Source of the DNA: Alphaproteobacteria bacterium
GTDB taxonomy: Bacteria > Pseudomonadota > Alphaproteobacteria > Rhodospirillales > Rhodospirillaceae
Direction of reading: 5' to 3'
Length of the DNA stretch: 64,000 nucleotides
NCBI GenBank assembly: GCA_003246625.1
Contig: QJZR01000002.1
Location: 146,928-210,927 of the forward strand
Positions within the stretch are counted from its first letter, which is position 1, and each line of letters begins with the position of its first letter. Below the pieces are notes generated by a model. The model did not search any database. It had not been told where the DNA came from and saw only the letters and a list, made by a program, of their open reading frames with translations. Shown here piece after piece: positions 61,799-64,000 of this stretch. A program made the translations under genes and the position numbers.

Positions 61799-63223
61799 AT
61801 GGACGGTCGTACTCTCCGTACTGGCGGCGTGCGCCGCCGCATCGGCCGCTGGGCCGCGATGTCCGGCGTTGTCGTGGCGCTGGCCGCGTGCGGTCCGCAA
61901 AGCAACCCGCAAACCTTCCTCGACAGCCTGGGCACGAACCCGGATACCGCGGCGGACGCGGCCTTCGCCGCGATGGCGCGCGGCGACTTCGGCAAGGCCG
62001 AAAGGGAGGTCGAGGCCGCGCTGAGGCACGGGCCGAAGAATCCCTATGCCTTGCTCGCCGCCGGCATCCTCTATCAGAACACCAACCGGCCGGTGAAGGC
62101 CCGCGAGATGTACGAGGAACTGCTGGCACTGCGTCCCAACAAGATGGCCACCGTCGGCGGCTGGAACCTGCAGCACGTCGCGCCGATTTCGGAAATCGCC
62201 GCCGCCAACATGCGCGCCGTCGATGCCGCCCTGGGCCGTTCCGGTTCCTGGCAGACGACGTCGGCCTATGCGCCTGCTTATGCTCCGGCCACGATGGCCG
62301 CCACCGTTCCGGCCGCGCAGCCGGGGGCTTCGGCGGCCCTGGCGCCGGTGGTGCCGCCCCCCGTGGCCGCCGCCGCGCCGCGCGGCGCGGTTCAGGCGAT
62401 GCCGATGGCGGGAACCGCCGCCGCGGCCCCGGTCGCGGCGATGGACGCGCGAACCCAGGCCCTGGCGGACCGCTTCCTGGTGCTGAAGAAGTTGCGCGAC
62501 GAGCAGTTGATCTCGCCCGAGGAATACCGGGCCCGGCGTACCGCCAACATCGGCGCGCTGTTGCCGCTGACCGAATCTCCGCCGGCGAAGGGGCTGGACC
62601 GTCCGGTTCCCGCCTTGGAGCAGTTGGTCGACCGCCTGCGGGCGTTGCAGCAGGCCTTGCAGACCCGCGCCATCACGCCGCGCGAACATGCGATGGAGCG
62701 GGAGTTGATTCTCGACGCGCTGTTGCCCGCCAAGCCGGAATCCCTGGCTTCGCCGGAAGCCGCGCCCCGCGACTTGATCTCCTCCGCCGAGCGGGTGCGC
62801 CAGCTTGAGCGTCTGCGAACCCTGGGGCTGATCACCGAGGCGGAGATGAAGGCCGAACAGGGCGCGGTGGAAAAAGCCCTGCGCGCCGCCACCGCCGCTT
62901 CCGGCGGCGGCGAGGTGGGGGCGCCCGGCATGCTGATCCCGGCGGATGCGCGCGGCGCGCGCGCGCCGCTTCCCGGGCAGATGACGGTGCACCTGGCGTC
63001 CTATCGCAGCATGGCGCAGGCGCAGTCGGGGTGGGCGCAGATCCGCAAGCGGTTCAGCCCGCAACTTGCCACCCTGGCGCCGGACATCCGTAAGACCAAT
63101 GTCCCGGGCAAGGGGGACTTCTATCGCCTCTACGCGGGCCCGATCGGCAGCCGCGGCGAAGCCGACAAGATCTGCCGCGACCTGCGCCGCAAGAAGCAGT
63201 TCTGCGAAATCACCAACGAATAG
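61799..63223 (+). CDS. SPOR-domain lipoprotein with TPR-like N-terminus
   Basis: This 474-residue envelope protein has a long, basic signal (residues 1-30) ending in the lipobox LAAC, with the lipidated Cys31. A short TPR-like section follows (AFAAMARGDFGKAEREVEAALRHGPKNPYAL, stated as 50-80), then an Ala/Pro-rich linker (about 150-210). Two similar helical segments each start LxxLRxxxLIT/SxEEY or xEM and resemble SHOCT modules. A C-terminal SPOR domain (about 395-474: MTVHLASYRSMAQAQSGWAQI, FYRLYAGPIGSRGEADKIC) binds denuded peptidoglycan glycans at division sites. Confidence 0.82.
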   Translation: MDGRTLRTGGVRRRIGRWAAMSGVVVALAACGPQSNPQTFLDSLGTNPDTAADAAFAAMARGDFGKAEREVEAALRHGPKNPYALLAAGILYQNTNRPVKAREMYEELLALRPNKMATVGGWNLQHVAPISEIAAANMRAVDAALGRSGSWQTTSAYAPAYAPATMAATVPAAQPGASAALAPVVPPPVAAAAPRGAVQAMPMAGTAAAAPVAAMDARTQALADRFLVLKKLRDEQLISPEEYRARRTANIGALLPLTESPPAKGLDRPVPALEQLVDRLRALQQALQTRAITPREHAMERELILDALLPAKPESLASPEAAPRDLISSAERVRQLERLRTLGLITEAEMKAEQGAVEKALRAATAASGGGEVGAPGMLIPADARGARAPLPGQMTVHLASYRSMAQAQSGWAQIRKRFSPQLATLAPDIRKTNVPGKGDFYRLYAGPIGSRGEADKICRDLRRKKQFCEITNE

Positions 63224-63226
63224 GGG

Positions 63227-63733
63227 TCAGCGCAACGGCGCGCGGTTGACCGAACCCGTTGACGTCCGGCCATAGCTGGAGCTGGCGCCGCCGGTCGCGT
63301 TTGGCGACACGGTGACCGAAACCCGCGCGCCATAGATGGTCCGTCCCTGAATCTCGATGGTGGCGACGCGGCCGCTTCGCTGATAGCTCATGATGCTGCG
63401 TTCGCCGCGGATGACGGTCAGTTCCGTCCAGCCGAATTTCGGCATTTCCGCCTTGTAGAGGTCGAACACCTTCGCCGCGTCGGTGCCGGTGGTATAGACC
63501 AGACGGCCGGTCCATTCCTCCGACGCGCCGAGCAGAAGGCTGCGCTCCAGGTCCATCGAGGCGCCGCTCGGAACCGGGATGTCGTTGAACTGGGCGAAGC
63601 TCGCCACCGGGGGCGGGGTGTTCTCGTCGCCCTGCGGCGATGCGGCAAGGTCCTGGCCGGTGCACCCCATCAATCCGGCGCTTAGGGATAGTCCAGCCCC
63701 GATCAGGATGGTGCGCAGGAATGCCGTGCTCAT
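63227..63733 (-). CDS. Putative lipoprotein
   Basis: This 168-residue protein starts at the ATG at 63733, with a signal peptide whose lipobox is LMGC (Cys24). The mature part begins with a Pro-rich spacer. A compact domain resembling DUF4810/DUF4136-like small lipoproteins follows: FNDIPVPSGASMDLERSLLLGASEEWTGRLVY, then AAKVFDLYKAEMPKFGWTEL, as in outer-membrane lipoproteins with a PASTA-like or DUF-type fold. The exact family is not certain. It is convergent with the SPOR gene, 3 bp apart. A Ser/Gly-rich tail ends the protein. Confidence 0.75.
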   Translation of the reverse strand: MSTAFLRTILIGAGLSLSAGLMGCTGQDLAASPQGDENTPPPVASFAQFNDIPVPSGASMDLERSLLLGASEEWTGRLVYTTGTDAAKVFDLYKAEMPKFGWTELTVIRGERSIMSYQRSGRVATIEIQGRTIYGARVSVTVSPNATGGASSSYGRTSTGSVNRAPLR

Positions 63734-63870
63734 GGTTGCCTCCCCCGAAAGATGACTGATGGAAACTTCATAACATCTTGTCGGGGATGACGAAACCGCT
63801 TTCCGTTCCGGCCCTTCCCGGGGCGGTCCGGGGCGGTTTTGGCCTTCGGTAAGAATTTTCAAAAATGTGT

Positions 63871-63899
63871 TTGACAGGTGGGTATAGGTTGGCCTAGAA
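63871..63899 (+). promoter_or_regulatory. Strong sigma-70 promoter at the right edge, possibly of an rRNA operon
   Basis: TTGACA (63871-63876) is followed after 17 bp by CTAGAA (63894-63899), with a GC-rich stretch (CTGGCCTCCCG) right after. A perfect -35, this -10 form and a GC-rich discriminator are typical of alphaproteobacterial rRNA operon promoters. No coding sequence follows to the window end at 64000. Confidence 0.5.
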
Positions 63900-64000
63900 A
63901 CTGGCCTCCCGACGCGAGGCGGTCAGCGACTGCGGCACGGCGGGGCGGTGGAGCCGGAAGGTTCAGCCGAGGGATTTCCGGGGTTTCCCGGTGTTTCTAA

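Overview
The window is GC-rich, gene-dense chromosomal DNA from an alphaproteobacterium, most likely a member of the Rhodospirillales (Magnetospirillum/Azospirillum relatives). Supporting markers are a C4-pathway 5-aminolevulinate synthase, an NDUFS4-type complex I subunit, a DUF4167 protein, a tandem cold-shock-domain protein and a complete suf operon headed by an Rrf2 regulator. No phage, insertion sequence, CRISPR array or plasmid backbone was seen. Almost all of it is ordinary core or metabolic gene content, and the accessory signals are modest.

Layout. 0-8 kb: 3' end of ispG, then hisS-prfA-prmC, a DUF4167 gene and clpB behind a sigma-32-like promoter. 8-16 kb: SRPBCC protein, M23 peptidase, an atypical SDR, upp, an orphan ORF, a solitary Panacea (DUF4065) protein, an ion antiporter and a tandem universal stress protein. 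16-18.6 kb: a TPP-riboswitch-controlled thiXYZ-type ABC importer on the minus strand. 18.6-20.5 kb: DUF192 protein, tRNA-Pro(UGG), complex I subunit, tRNA-Arg(UCU) and an SDR. 20.6-28.8 kb: a FadR/GntR regulator, a five-gene Liv-type ABC importer, an M20 carbamoyl-amino-acid-type hydrolase and an amidase. Together these look like a dedicated uptake and hydrolysis unit for an amide or ureido compound. 28.8-35.6 kb: DsbD/ScsB, a CobW/COG0523 metallochaperone, a Pro/Ala-rich exported protein and a minus-strand nudF-sseA-metC-hisI operon. 35.8-42.1 kb: rrf2-sufB-sufC-sufD-sufS-sufT-sufE with an IscR-type-1-like box in the promoter. 42.1-46.9 kb: PAS-EAL protein, CheW, and a dgcN-dgcA pair for D-glutamate use. 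46.9-55.8 kb: orphan protein, GH65 enzyme, lytic transglycosylase, an ABCD/SbmA-like transporter with a degraded ATPase, a TPR protein with 141-bp tandem repeats and a decayed GH1 beta-glucosidase. 55.8-64 kb: PaaI thioesterase, a soluble chemoreceptor-like protein with inverted domain order, hemA, a double CSD protein, a CYTH-CHAD triphosphatase, a SPOR lipoprotein, another lipoprotein, and at the right edge a strong promoter that may drive an rRNA operon lying outside the window.

Points most worth a second look: the inverted-topology chemoreceptor fragment, the amide-uptake cluster, a dispersed double-hairpin repeat that supplies the last codons of the DsbD gene, the GH1 pseudogene, the substituted catalytic position in the GH65 enzyme, and the non-canonical Walker motifs of the ABCD transporter. 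All functional calls come from reading motifs by eye. No database search was run.
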